Below, piece after piece: positions 27,753-36,990 of a stretch of 49,621 bases of DNA. The DNA is taken from positions 1 to 49,621 of the IMG/VR virus record IMGVR_UViG_3300042520_000499. One strand, given 5' to 3'. The notes under the pieces are model-generated. The model did no database searches and was not told the DNA's origin. It was given only the letters and a program-made list of their open reading frames with translations. A program made the position numbers and the translations under genes. How positions within the stretch are numbered: position 1 is the first letter of the stretch; each line of letters starts with the position of its first letter. Origin of the DNA: a virus.

Positions 27753-29453
27753 ATGGCGTCTACTTATTCCCCCAATCTTCGCATTGAACTCATCGGTTAC
27801 GGCGAACAGAACAACACATGGGGTACTACGACCAATACCAACCTTGGTACGCTGATTGAGCAGTCGATTGCTGGTCAAGCTGCTATAAATGTAACCGCAG
27901 GAGATGTACCCCTGTCGGTTGCCAATGGCGCTACTGACCAAGCTCGTCAGATGATTTTGGGAATTACAGGTACTCCGGGCACTGCTCGAACTGTCACTGC
28001 CCCCAGTGTTAGCAAGGTATATGTAGTAGCTAACGGATCAAATGCTACTGTTACTGTAAAAACAGCCGCAGGCACGGGTGTTCCAGTTTCTGCTGGTAAA
28101 GCTAAATTTGTTTACTGCAATGGTACGGACTTCTATGAAGCTACCACTGAGCAGGCCAGCGCAGCTATTACGAACCTCACTGTATCAGGCAATACCATAC
28201 TAGGCGATGCGTCAGCAGATACTGTGACTATCAACGGAACAGTTCAGCCCGGTGTGGTTATATCTGGGTCTTCTAGCTCTAATGCCTTACGAATCACGCA
28301 GACTGGTTCGGGCAATGCTCTGGTGGTAGAGGATGACACTAATCCTGATAGCAGCCCGTTCGTTGTTGAAGCGACTGGCGATGTTTTGATTGGAACAGCT
28401 ACATCTATTGCGGGAGCATTTTCGGATACAGGAAAGTTACAGGTAGCAACAAATACTGGCGAAGCAACACAACACAATTATGCGTTCCTAAGTAACCCGA
28501 ATGGGTCAATTATTTATCTTAACAAGTCCCGTTCAGGTACAATCGGCGCTAACACAATAGTCCAGAACGCTGATATTCTTGGGCAATTAGTGTTTGCAGG
28601 TGCGGACGGGTCATCTTACACAAGGGGAGCGGCTATCATAGCGGAAGTAGACGGCACCCCCGGCACTAACGATATGCCCGGAAGGTTGGTGTTCAGCACT
28701 ACAGCGGATGGCGCTTCCTCCCCTACAGAACGGATGAGGATTGATAACGCGGGGCGCGTAGGCATTAACGGCACGATCAGCACCGCCGCTTTACTTTCCT
28801 TAAGAGGAACATACCCTACAGACTCAGTTGCCGCATGCACAGTAGCTAATATCCAAGGTACTATTCCTAGTACCGTAACAGGAACATATAACGGCGTCTT
28901 TAATTTCCCAAGCACTGCTGCGAGTACAGCACTTACCACATTCAGAGGTTTTTCTTCCGCATTACAGACACTGGGCGCTTCTTCAACAATATCTGTAATG
29001 CAGGGCTTTTATGCTGACTCATCGTTGGTATCAGGTACTACCAATTACGGCTTCTACTCGAATATAGCTACCGCTTCAGGCCGCTACAACTTTTACGCTG
29101 CTGGCACTGCTGACAACTTTTTCCAAGGCCCGATTAAAAGCAATGGTACTGTAGCTGGCGGGTATTTCGCCCATTCAGCAGGTACGACCGCAATGATGCT
29201 TGGTTCTTATAATGTGGTCAAAGTAACGCCAAACGCAACGGCAACTTATACTACTACTGTAGCTCCGGCAGGTGCTGAATCTTCCATTATCATCGTGACG
29301 AGCGGCACGACATCTTACACCATTACCTTCGGTACGGGGTTCTTAACAACGGGCACACTGGCTACTGGCACTGTCACGGCTAAGACTTTCGTTGTAAACT
29401 TCGTATCAGATGGTACCACTATGATCGAAACTTCTCGCACTGTAGCGATGTAA
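27753..29453 (+). CDS. tail fibre protein (566 aa)
   Basis: The N-terminus, YSPNLRIELIGYGEQNNTWG, is the familiar attachment segment of phage fibres. A helical/beta neck with repeats of Val/Thr-rich strands (TVTINGTVQPGVVISGSSSS) follows. Residues about 190-330 contain VEATGDVLIGTATS and AERMRIDNAGRVGINGT-like shaft segments (TERMRIDNAGRVGIN). The distal part is Ser/Thr/Ala-rich, ending TTSYTITFGTGFLTTG. Likely a trimeric host-recognition fibre. TTTAGAGG-like bases follow its stop as the SD of the next gene. Confidence 0.82.
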   Translation: MASTYSPNLRIELIGYGEQNNTWGTTTNTNLGTLIEQSIAGQAAINVTAGDVPLSVANGATDQARQMILGITGTPGTARTVTAPSVSKVYVVANGSNATVTVKTAAGTGVPVSAGKAKFVYCNGTDFYEATTEQASAAITNLTVSGNTILGDASADTVTINGTVQPGVVISGSSSSNALRITQTGSGNALVVEDDTNPDSSPFVVEATGDVLIGTATSIAGAFSDTGKLQVATNTGEATQHNYAFLSNPNGSIIYLNKSRSGTIGANTIVQNADILGQLVFAGADGSSYTRGAAIIAEVDGTPGTNDMPGRLVFSTTADGASSPTERMRIDNAGRVGINGTISTAALLSLRGTYPTDSVAACTVANIQGTIPSTVTGTYNGVFNFPSTAASTALTTFRGFSSALQTLGASSTISVMQGFYADSSLVSGTTNYGFYSNIATASGRYNFYAAGTADNFFQGPIKSNGTVAGGYFAHSAGTTAMMLGSYNVVKVTPNATATYTTTVAPAGAESSIIIVTSGTTSYTITFGTGFLTTGTLATGTVTAKTFVVNFVSDGTTMIETSRTVAM

Positions 29454-29469
29454 TTTAGAGGAAACACAA

Positions 29470-29823
29470 ATGGCAATATCAATCGAATGGATCGTTACCC
29501 GTCTTGAAGTAATACACAAAGACGGCCTTGAAAATGTAGCTGTTCAGGCATGTTTCGATGTCGAAGGATCAGATGGAGACCTAAAAGGGTTTACGCAGAG
29601 TGATGTGTCTTTCGCTAGTACCGATCCAGCTACGTTCACGCCTATCGAGCAAGTAACGAAGGAGCAGGCTGCCGCATGGGTAAAGAAGGCTCTAGGTAGT
29701 CGCGTTACGGAGTTTGAAGACCGCGTTATAGAACAGATTGAAAGACAGCGTGCCCCACAACCTAAGTCAATCGACCTGCCGTGGATGGCGGCCAGCGAGC
29801 CTGAACAGGCACCATTGGGTTAA
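29470..29823 (+). CDS. hypothetical protein, fibre-associated (117 aa)
   Basis: Begins MAISIEWIVTRLEVIHKDGL. It contains ACFDVEGSDGDLKG and a C-terminal Lys/Gln/Pro-rich tail with ESPAPQ-like composition (RQRAPQPKSIDLPWM). Similar short proteins follow fibre genes in other phages and may be fibre chaperones or attachment factors. AGAGGAAA precedes the ATG. Confidence 0.66.
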   Translation: MAISIEWIVTRLEVIHKDGLENVAVQACFDVEGSDGDLKGFTQSDVSFASTDPATFTPIEQVTKEQAAAWVKKALGSRVTEFEDRVIEQIERQRAPQPKSIDLPWMAASEPEQAPLG

Positions 29824-29826
29824 GCT

Positions 29827-30882
29827 ATGTCAAATCTATCCAACCAGCAAATAAACCAAACCTTCAACGGTTTACTCCAAGTCCCCGGAGGAGTTACTTC
29901 TGCCCTGCAAACGGTGCAGGATGGTAACGGTGCAAGCACTCAGCTAAAAGTAAGCACCACGCAGGTTCAGGTCGGACTCGTAAACTCTGGGGATATTCTT
30001 CAAGTGCCGGGCGGTGTTACCTCCCAGCTTAAAACTGTTTATGATGGGGACAATGTAGCTACGGGGCTGCAAATAAGCACGACTGGAATTAACGCTGCTT
30101 ACGCTCAACAGGACTACGGCAGCTATGCCAACTACGTTGAGTCACAGACTATGACGTGGATAGCACACCGTGGCGGTGCGGGTATGGCTCCTGAAGACAC
30201 GATGTCTTCTTTTGCGAATGGTATCGCACTGGGCAGTAAAATAATCGAGTGTGATGTGCAGATCAGCTTAGACAACGTACCTGTAATCATCCACGACTCT
30301 ACTGTGGATCGTACTACCAATGGCACAGGCGCAGTCGCAGCATTGAATTACTATAGCTACATGCGCGGGCTGGATGCTGGATCATTCTTTAACGCAAAGT
30401 TTAGTGACAGCTACATCCCTACACTAGACGAATACTTCGCACTATGTCGGGCGCGTAACGCGCTTGCAATGCCTGAAATCAAAGGGTATAAAACCCAGAG
30501 CAATATCCAGCTTATGCTGGATAGTATGAATAACAACAACTGCCAACCGATTACGTGCTGGCAGTCTTTCAATTTTTCTGATCTACAGTACGTTAGAAAT
30601 TTAGACGCTACTGTTAGCTTAGCCTATCTTTATACACCAACAACGCAGGCACAGTTGGACACTGTTATCGCTCAGTTAATTGCTCTCGGTGGCCCAGTAG
30701 AACTTGCCTGTAGTTATAGCACTGTACTAGCGAATCCCAGTATTACTTGGGTGTCATCAACAAGCGCAGCTAACATTAAGTTAACAGTTTGGACTGTAGA
30801 CAGCCCGTATATTGCCAAGCAACTTATGGACTTAGGTATAAATCGAATTATGTCTAATTACTATCTGGGGAGTATTATTTAA
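29827..30882 (+). CDS. fibre fused to glycerophosphodiester phosphodiesterase
   Basis: 351 residues. Residues 1 to about 95 are a fibre-like repeat (LLQVPGGVTSALQTVQDG, repeated as ILQVPGGVTSQLKTVYDG). From about 110 there is a complete GDPD-type TIM-barrel start: WIAHRGGAG (His114, Arg115), PEDT (Glu123), IIECDVQIS (Glu141, Asp143), VIIHDSTVDRTTNG (His156) and MPEIKGY. These are the catalytic and metal-binding residues of GDPDs, which cleave glycerophosphodiesters. The barrel appears complete to LGINRIMSNYYLG. On a fibre, this could digest or bind glycerophosphate-containing surface polymers. The stop overlaps the next ATG. Confidence 0.87.
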   Translation: MSNLSNQQINQTFNGLLQVPGGVTSALQTVQDGNGASTQLKVSTTQVQVGLVNSGDILQVPGGVTSQLKTVYDGDNVATGLQISTTGINAAYAQQDYGSYANYVESQTMTWIAHRGGAGMAPEDTMSSFANGIALGSKIIECDVQISLDNVPVIIHDSTVDRTTNGTGAVAALNYYSYMRGLDAGSFFNAKFSDSYIPTLDEYFALCRARNALAMPEIKGYKTQSNIQLMLDSMNNNNCQPITCWQSFNFSDLQYVRNLDATVSLAYLYTPTTQAQLDTVIAQLIALGGPVELACSYSTVLANPSITWVSSTSAANIKLTVWTVDSPYIAKQLMDLGINRIMSNYYLGSII

Positions 30883-32030
30883 TGGCTATAGCAGCAGCAA
30901 ATGTATGGACGCAATGGCAGTTACAAGGGTCAGGCGGGTCATACACCATAGACTCTTCTGGAGTTCTAAACATAATTGACGGCTCCACAAGCACTAATCA
31001 ATCATTGTATCTGACGATTAACGTGCAAGGTGGGGATGAAATAGAATTTTCATGTAAAGCCAAAGCTAACTCCGGCCAAGGTCGGCAGTGGATTAACTAT
31101 GGTTCCATCGGGAGTGCTTCTGGCGGAAAGCCAGAAATGATTATAGCTAACAACGCTGATTATCGACCATCTGTGCTGAAAGCTGTTGTTCCAGCGTCTT
31201 TCGATATTACAACGTGCTACATTGGCGTTGGGTGCACCACTCCAGATATTGGTGATATTTCTGTGATGGAGCCTGTTGTAACTCTCAATGGCACGCAGAT
31301 TTACTTTGGGATTGACCCTAATAGCAATACCATTCGCTTTAACGCAACCACAACGCCTAATCGTACTATTGTTGCACAATCATCATTTGTTGATGTAAAC
31401 GGCGGTTATAATGGCTTGTACGCTAGCATTGGCTCACTTAACCCCGCTCTAAAAATGGTGGGGGGCACCAATGAAACTACGACTTTTGGTATCGCCCAAT
31501 ATGCTGATGATGCGGCAAGCGGGACAATCCGCTTCGGTAAAACGCGCACCGCAGTCCCCGGAGATACACCAATCGCAACCGTCTTAAACGATTCTATAGG
31601 CGCAATAGACGCTAATGGCGATAATGGTACGGGATTTGTCCCCGGCGCTCGTATAGATTTTCTTCAAGATGGCGTAGCAGCGGCGTTTGTACCGACGGCA
31701 ATTCGTTTTAGATGCAGCACGGATGTAGCTGATAGGACTACTCGTCTTACTATATCTTCAGATGGTAATTTACGCCCCGGTGCTAATAACGTGCAAGGCT
31801 TTGGCACTACTTCTCTGAGGTGGGCTAATGCCTATATCAATAATGTCTATAGCGCTAACTTTTATCCGGGTTCTTCTGGTACTGTTATATGGACTTCCGG
31901 TTTCGGCTCTCCTGAAGGAGTAGTGGCTGCGCCTGTGGGGTCTTTGTATACAAGGACGAATGGTGGTGCTGGTTCTACTTTATTTGTTAAAGAGACAGGG
32001 GTAGGCGACACTGGATGGGTAGCCAAATAA
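30882..32030 (+). CDS. fibre protein with possible carbohydrate-binding domain
   Basis: 382 residues. The N-terminal ~140 residues look like a beta-sandwich (WTQWQLQGSGGSYTIDSSGV; LTINVQGGDEIEFSCKAKAN) such as a carbohydrate-binding module. A shaft with LVLNDSIGAIDANGDNGTG-type segments (DSIGAIDANGDNGTGFVPG) and RFRCSTDVADRTTRLTISSD follows, ending GSLYTRTNGGAGSTLFVKET. The C-terminal pattern (VGSLYTRTNGGAGSTLYVKE-like) is a common fibre tip. The gene directly follows the GDPD fibre. Confidence 0.72.
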   Translation: MAIAAANVWTQWQLQGSGGSYTIDSSGVLNIIDGSTSTNQSLYLTINVQGGDEIEFSCKAKANSGQGRQWINYGSIGSASGGKPEMIIANNADYRPSVLKAVVPASFDITTCYIGVGCTTPDIGDISVMEPVVTLNGTQIYFGIDPNSNTIRFNATTTPNRTIVAQSSFVDVNGGYNGLYASIGSLNPALKMVGGTNETTTFGIAQYADDAASGTIRFGKTRTAVPGDTPIATVLNDSIGAIDANGDNGTGFVPGARIDFLQDGVAAAFVPTAIRFRCSTDVADRTTRLTISSDGNLRPGANNVQGFGTTSLRWANAYINNVYSANFYPGSSGTVIWTSGFGSPEGVVAAPVGSLYTRTNGGAGSTLFVKETGVGDTGWVAK

Positions 32031-32068
32031 CGCGGCTGCATACTTTTGAAAGCTGAATAGGAATCCAC

Positions 32069-33886
32069 GTGCCCTTACAAAAAGTCCAATTTAGACCCGG
32101 TATCTCCAGAGAATCCACCAACTACGCCAATGAAGGCGGGTGGTACGAGTGCGACAAAGTGCGCTTTCGCTCTGGGGCACCGGAAAAGCTAGGGGGCTGG
32201 GCATGGCAAGGTGACGAAGAGTATTTAGGTATTTGCCGCCATCTAAACGAATGGACTTCTCTCTCAGGGTACTACTTGCTGGGCGTAGGCACTCACACCA
32301 ATTTCTACATTTGGGTGCGCGAAAACTTTTATGATATTACTCCTTCGGGGCTAACTCCCGGCCTGCCCATAAATGAGTACGCCGCTGGCTGGGGTGTTGG
32401 ACACTGGGGTACAGGGCATGGGTGGGGCACGCCGTCTCCTAGCACTTACTCTCCTACGGTTACGGTCACTAGGCTGCGTACGTGGAGTGGGGACAACTTC
32501 GGGGAAGACCTCGTTTACAACCCAGCCAACCTGCCGATTTACTATTGGGATGCTTCTGTCAATCTGGACTCAAATGGGGTAGTGACTGGGGCGGGGGTAA
32601 ATGTAAGGTTCCTACCGGGTGCTGACCTATGCGCTCCTTCTATAGCGTCTTGGGCTTTTGTCACCGAGGAGCGGCATATTGTTGCGCTAGGGGCTAATGT
32701 AACGATTCCGGTTTTAGCTGAGACTATTGTTATTGACACAAATTACACCATAGCAGAAGTTGGTAACACAAATTTTATCCCTCTTGGAGCAGCATCTAAT
32801 ACCATCGGGGTTAGCTTTACCGCTATCTTGTCAGGGTCTACGGTAGCAGGCACTACGGGTACTGTTGTTAGTACAAACACTGCTCAGCAGCCCATGATGG
32901 TTAGCTGGTGCTCGCAAGAAAATCCTTTGATATGGAATCCATCTGACATCACAAACACTGCGGGCAATCAACTGCTGTCCATAGGTAGCCGCCTCATAAC
33001 AGCGGAGAAAACGCGCCAAGAGTATTTGCTTTGGTCTGACGCTGCTCTGTACTCTATGCGCTATCTGGGTGCTCCGTATGTCTTTGGGTTCAATGTTATC
33101 TCAGCATCAATAAGCATCGCGTCCCCCAATGCCAAGGCTAGTGCAGCAGGTATGACTTTCTGGATGGGGGTAAACAAATTCTATGTATACACAGGAAGAG
33201 TGGATTCTCTCCCGTGCTCTTTGTATCAGTATGTCTTTTCAGATATAAACGCCGAGCAGCTAGACATGGTGTACGCAGGCACAAACGAGCGCTACAACGA
33301 AGTGTGGTGGCACTACCCCTCCGCTGAGTCATTGGTCAATGATAGGTATGTTGTCTATAACTACTTAGAAAAACTCTGGTACTACGGCTCTTGGGATGCA
33401 GCGCAACAGCGCACGGCTTGGATGAACTCCACTCTGTTCAAATACCCTGTAGCGGCAGCGGGTGTTACGGCGAGTGGGAAAGTGCTGTTCCACGAGTTAG
33501 GAGCTGATGATGGCTTTGATATTCCGGCGGTTGCTATCGACGCTTATATTCGTAGTGCAGACTTTGACTTGGGTGAGGGCGATAGCTTTTCATTCATCAA
33601 GCGTATCATTCATGACGTAGATTTTATTGGGTCTGATACCACTGCTCCTGTTGCTGATGTTACGTTATCAGTGAGAAACTATCCGGGCCAAGCTAATTTT
33701 ATGCAGTCGAATGACGCCGTTGTGGACGGCTCTGAAGTTACCATTCAGGTATACGAGTACACTCCTGATACGTGGCTCAGACTGAGAGGCAGGCAGGCTT
33801 CCTTCCGCATAGAAAGTGATGGCTTAGGCGTTCGCTGGCAGTTAGGTGTTCCTCGATTAGACATTAAGGCTGATGGCCGCAGGTAG
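32069..33886 (+). CDS. tail hub/stabilisation protein (P22 gp10-like)
   Basis: 605 residues, GTG start at 32069 with AGGAA upstream. The opening segments QFRPGISRESTNYANEGGWY, ECDKVRFRSGAPEKLGGW and GICRHLNEWTSLSGYYLLGV are a familiar start for short-tailed phage hub proteins that plug the portal channel. Gly/Trp-rich loops (GVGHWGTGHGWGT) follow. A long beta-propeller-like body has WCSQENPLIWNPSDITN and YLLWSDAALYSMRYLG, ending with DTWLRLRGRQASFRIESDG. Together with the two adaptors this completes a podovirus-type tail. Name by pattern, not by search. Confidence 0.75.
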   Translation: MPLQKVQFRPGISRESTNYANEGGWYECDKVRFRSGAPEKLGGWAWQGDEEYLGICRHLNEWTSLSGYYLLGVGTHTNFYIWVRENFYDITPSGLTPGLPINEYAAGWGVGHWGTGHGWGTPSPSTYSPTVTVTRLRTWSGDNFGEDLVYNPANLPIYYWDASVNLDSNGVVTGAGVNVRFLPGADLCAPSIASWAFVTEERHIVALGANVTIPVLAETIVIDTNYTIAEVGNTNFIPLGAASNTIGVSFTAILSGSTVAGTTGTVVSTNTAQQPMMVSWCSQENPLIWNPSDITNTAGNQLLSIGSRLITAEKTRQEYLLWSDAALYSMRYLGAPYVFGFNVISASISIASPNAKASAAGMTFWMGVNKFYVYTGRVDSLPCSLYQYVFSDINAEQLDMVYAGTNERYNEVWWHYPSAESLVNDRYVVYNYLEKLWYYGSWDAAQQRTAWMNSTLFKYPVAAAGVTASGKVLFHELGADDGFDIPAVAIDAYIRSADFDLGEGDSFSFIKRIIHDVDFIGSDTTAPVADVTLSVRNYPGQANFMQSNDAVVDGSEVTIQVYEYTPDTWLRLRGRQASFRIESDGLGVRWQLGVPRLDIKADGRR

Positions 33887-33891
33887 ATAAA

Positions 33892-34125
33892 ATGGCTAAT
33901 AACAACAACGTACCCAACTCAGTCCTCCCTCTGCCTCCTTTAGAATATGACACGCAGTATTTTAACAGCCTCGTTCGCCAGCTCAATTACATAATCCAGC
34001 AACAGGCGAATCCGGGGCAGATGCGCGGGGCGACCCTGACTTTGACTAATTTACCTACTTCTGCCGCAGGGCTGCCTTCTGGCTCTATCTGGAATAACGC
34101 GGGCGTTTTGAACATTGTACCTTAG
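33892..34125 (+). CDS. small conserved phage protein (77 aa)
   Basis: The pattern PNSVLPLPPLEYDTQYFNSLVRQLNYIIQQQ, seen in parts (LPLPPLEYDTQYFNSLVRQL), followed by TLTLTNLPTSAAGLPSGSIW, is typical of small proteins beside the tail hub in podovirus-like genomes. Probably a minor tail component. Five bases separate it from the hub stop. Confidence 0.72.
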   Translation: MANNNNVPNSVLPLPPLEYDTQYFNSLVRQLNYIIQQQANPGQMRGATLTLTNLPTSAAGLPSGSIWNNAGVLNIVP

Positions 34126-34133
34126 AGGCAATC

Positions 34134-35375
34134 ATGTACGGACTTGAAAATCTTTTTAGCCAAGGAATCACCGCTGTAGGAGCACCTGCACTATCCTCGT
34201 TTGTTAAGGAAGGCACGGGGGACATGATTGCTTCTGGGCTAAGTGGGCTGGATTTGAAACCGGATACGCTCAAGCTGCTGGGAGATATAGGCAGTGGGAC
34301 TCTTGGTGCTTTGTCTGGTGCAGCTCTTGGTGCGGGTCTTGGCGCTCTTACTGGAGGGCAGGCAGGCGCAGCGGGCGGTGCGGCTACAGGTTTGCTAAGT
34401 GGCGGCTGGGGTGCATACAAGTCCAAAGATATACAGGGTGCGCTGGGCAACCCCATGACGCAGCAGGGTGTGGCAAATACTGGGTTTGGTGTGACTCCAG
34501 AACAGTTAGCAAAGCCTCAAGCCTTTGGCGTATCCAATCAGCAGTTAGCAGGGCAAAACGCATCTAGCCCCATAGCAGAAGCGTTCAATAAACCTATTGG
34601 CGAAATGCCTTCTGAAGTAACGGCACCCACTGCCGTTGCCTCCACTCCTGCGGAAGCTGCACCCGCTTCTTCTGATGTAGACTTAGAAAAATACTTTGAT
34701 ATAGCAGGCAAGGGGGCACTGCCTGCATTTACACTTGGCTCTGGTATTGGCAGTAACATGGCGCTCAGCGACTACATGAGCGAGCAAGAACAGCAACTAC
34801 AGCAGAAACGCCAGCAAGAAGCAGCCAAGTTAGCACAGTTGACTCAGGGATTATACAACTCTCCGGGCTATGCAGATGGCGGTGCGCTAGAAATTCATCC
34901 TCCCAACACTGATGCAACTATACGGTTCCCTGAGTGGTTTCTTGAAGACTACCAACGGTCAGGTGGCCTCGCTGCGCTGAAAGATCGCTTTGCTAACGGC
35001 GGCTTTATTCATACCCAGCCCATAGACCCTAACGCAGCGTACCCACAGTCACAAATAGCTCGCGCCACTCCCTATCCAGCGGCCTCCCCTCAGCGGAGTG
35101 AAGTTGTAGATCATTACGAGCATGGGGGCTTGCTTGAGGGTGATGGAGATGGGATGAGCGACGATATTCCCGCTAATATCTCAGGACAGGAAGATGTACG
35201 AGTCGCTGATGGCGAGTATGTTGTGCCTAAGAAAATAGCGGAATCTATGGAAGCTAAGTTAGACCGTATGCTCACAGCAGTACGAAGTGCCGCGCATTCG
35301 CATAAGGGCAAGCAGATTATTCAGGACGCTGCTAAAAAAGCCTTCATCCATGCTATGACCGGAGTTAAAGCCTAA
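34134..35375 (+). CDS. internal virion / injection-type protein with GG motifs (413 aa)
   Basis: A Gly/Ala-rich hydrophobic segment near residues 60-90 (GALSGAALGAGLGALTGGQA and onwards) could insert into membranes. The middle is disordered, followed by a Gln/Lys-rich helix (SEQEQQLQQKRQQEAAKLAQ). Next are GG motifs (YADGGALEIHPP, RFANGGFIHTQPI, HGGLLEGDGDGMSDDIPANI) and DVRVADGEYVVPKKIAESM. The DGEYVVP segment parallels NGQFIIPADVV in 35803-36558. Such proteins are typical of injected virion proteins next to tail genes. Four bases separate successive genes here. Confidence 0.68.
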   Translation: MYGLENLFSQGITAVGAPALSSFVKEGTGDMIASGLSGLDLKPDTLKLLGDIGSGTLGALSGAALGAGLGALTGGQAGAAGGAATGLLSGGWGAYKSKDIQGALGNPMTQQGVANTGFGVTPEQLAKPQAFGVSNQQLAGQNASSPIAEAFNKPIGEMPSEVTAPTAVASTPAEAAPASSDVDLEKYFDIAGKGALPAFTLGSGIGSNMALSDYMSEQEQQLQQKRQQEAAKLAQLTQGLYNSPGYADGGALEIHPPNTDATIRFPEWFLEDYQRSGGLAALKDRFANGGFIHTQPIDPNAAYPQSQIARATPYPAASPQRSEVVDHYEHGGLLEGDGDGMSDDIPANISGQEDVRVADGEYVVPKKIAESMEAKLDRMLTAVRSAAHSHKGKQIIQDAAKKAFIHAMTGVKA

Positions 35376-35806
35376 TGAACGCTGTAGCAAAAGGGGCGCA
35401 CCTCGCTGAGCTGAAAGCCAGCATGCACAATGCGATAGACTCTGGCGAGCTTACCCAGATTGAAGCCCCGTTGGATCACTACCATACGCCCGGCTTATAT
35501 GGCAGAAGAATCTATGTCCCTGCGGGGGCGACGGTTGTAACTAAGGTGCATAAATCAGAGCATATAACGGTCGCGCTTAAAGGCCACTGCATTGTTGTAG
35601 ATGAGCTAGGTAATAAGGCAGAGGTAATAGCCCCTGCGGTGTTTGTAACTAAACCCGGAACGCAGCGAGCAGTATACGCAATAACCGACGTAGAGTGGCT
35701 AACAGTCCATGCTTGTCAAGAGCAAGTGCTGGAAAAGATAGAAAATTTTTTGGTTTGTGATACTATGACTGAATACAACAGTCTACAAATTGAGGATAAG
35801 TTATGA
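35375..35806 (+). CDS. cupin-like protein (143 aa)
   Basis: Residues about 30-120 show a cupin-type barrel: GRRIYVPAGATVVTKVHKSEHITVALKGHCIVV, seen as YVPAGATVV, HKSEHITVALKG and KPGTQRAVYAI. The HxxxH-like spacing with a later His resembles metal-binding cupins, but the second motif lacks a clear ligand. Probably a binding or structural domain rather than an enzyme. Overlaps the previous stop by one base and the next start by four. Confidence 0.68.
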   Translation: MNAVAKGAHLAELKASMHNAIDSGELTQIEAPLDHYHTPGLYGRRIYVPAGATVVTKVHKSEHITVALKGHCIVVDELGNKAEVIAPAVFVTKPGTQRAVYAITDVEWLTVHACQEQVLEKIENFLVCDTMTEYNSLQIEDKL

Positions 35807-36558
35807 GCTTCGCCGCCCTTATCACTATCGGCACTACTATAGGCAATGTCGCCGGGGCAGCGGCAGCTTCTCTTGGCGGCGTTTTAGGTGGAGCAGCGGG
35901 CACCGCTCTCGGTGCAGGGGCTGGCGCTGGTGGTTTGGGCACTATGGCTGGGGCTACTATGGCGGGCAGTGCAGGTTCTGCACTAGCAGGTACGGCACTT
36001 GCTCCTGCGGCGTCAACGACGGCTCTAGCTAATCTAGCTGCGGCGGGGGCGGGAGCAACGGCTCCAACGTCTTTAGCTTCTGGGGTGGGCGCAGGCGCAG
36101 CCGGTAAAATGGGGCTGGCTGGCTTACAGGGAGCGGTTCCCGCTAGTCCGGGCGTGGGTGTTACTTCTGCGGGTGTTACAGCACCAACAGCAGGAGGAGG
36201 TATGTCAACTGCTGCACTGCCTTCAGCGGCGCAGGGGGGACTAGGGGCTGTAGGAAACTTCTTAGGGCAAACGGCGACAGGGCAAGTAGTAGACCAAGGC
36301 GTCAAAGGTATTCAGGCCCAGCAGCAGCGTGCTTCGGTAAATGCGGCAAATCGTAACGCAACCAGACAGCAACAGCAGGAAGGGCAAAAAGCCCAAGAGC
36401 TAGGAGGCAATCTTATGAACCAAAAACTAGCACATGGCGGCTCAGTTAATCTTGAGAATGGGCAGTTTATTATCCCTGCCGACGTAGTAAGCGCTCTTGG
36501 TAATGGCTCAACTAAGGCGGGCGCTAAGTTTCTTGATGAGTTTTTCGGTAAAGTCTAG
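35803..36558 (+). CDS. internal virion protein, Ala/Gly-rich (251 aa)
   Basis: The N-terminal two thirds are almost entirely Ala/Gly/Val/Thr with hydrophobic helix-forming segments (ALITIGTTIGNVAGAAAASL, GGVLGGAAGTALGAGAGAGG). A Gln/Arg helix (NATRQQQQEGQKAQELGG) leads to LAHGGSVNLENGQFIIPADV with VSALGNGSTKAGAKFLDEF. This C-terminal GG plus FIIPADVVSALGNGS pattern is familiar from podovirus internal proteins and probably binds other virion parts. The hydrophobic region might form a channel across the host envelope. Confidence 0.68.
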   Translation: MSFAALITIGTTIGNVAGAAAASLGGVLGGAAGTALGAGAGAGGLGTMAGATMAGSAGSALAGTALAPAASTTALANLAAAGAGATAPTSLASGVGAGAAGKMGLAGLQGAVPASPGVGVTSAGVTAPTAGGGMSTAALPSAAQGGLGAVGNFLGQTATGQVVDQGVKGIQAQQQRASVNAANRNATRQQQQEGQKAQELGGNLMNQKLAHGGSVNLENGQFIIPADVVSALGNGSTKAGAKFLDEFFGKV

Positions 36559-36971
36559 TGGCCTATAGCGTCCAAGAAGTACCCATAGAGTTTGTAAATA
36601 GAGCGTGGCCTGATGTAGAGAAGTTTATCACCACCTCTGTTGAGTATGCTGATGGAGAGTTTACTTTAGACGAAGTGAAAGCGCGGCTGGTGCAGGGTTC
36701 TTGGGCTTTAGTTGTTGCAGTGGATGAGAGCAACACAGTGCGTGGAGTAGCTACCGTGGCTTATTATAATAGAACTGACCATCGCGTAGCTTTTGTGACT
36801 AATTTCGGCGGTAAGTTTGTGTCCAATCCAGAGGTGTTTTCTCAGTTCGCTTCTATCTTAGTGAGCAAGGGGGCTACATGTATGGAAGGGGCGGTTCGTG
36901 ACTCGATGTTGCGCTTGTGGGCTAGGCTAGGTGCCCGGAAAAAATCCACCAATATCCAAATCATATTGTAA
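36558..36971 (+). CDS. GNAT-fold-like protein (137 aa), GTG start
   Basis: GTG at 36558 overlaps the previous TAG stop by one base. The fold pattern looks like a GNAT acetyltransferase: AWPDVEKFITTSVEYADGEF, WALVVAVDESNTVRGVATVA, VAFVTNFGGKFVSNPEVFSQ, then a C-terminal helix and strand. The usual Q/RxxGxG/A acyl-CoA loop is not evident, so catalysis is doubtful. Such phage proteins lie among internal virion genes without known activity. Confidence 0.6.
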   Translation: MAYSVQEVPIEFVNRAWPDVEKFITTSVEYADGEFTLDEVKARLVQGSWALVVAVDESNTVRGVATVAYYNRTDHRVAFVTNFGGKFVSNPEVFSQFASILVSKGATCMEGAVRDSMLRLWARLGARKKSTNIQIIL

Positions 36972-36990
36972 AAATTTAGAAGGTAACATT

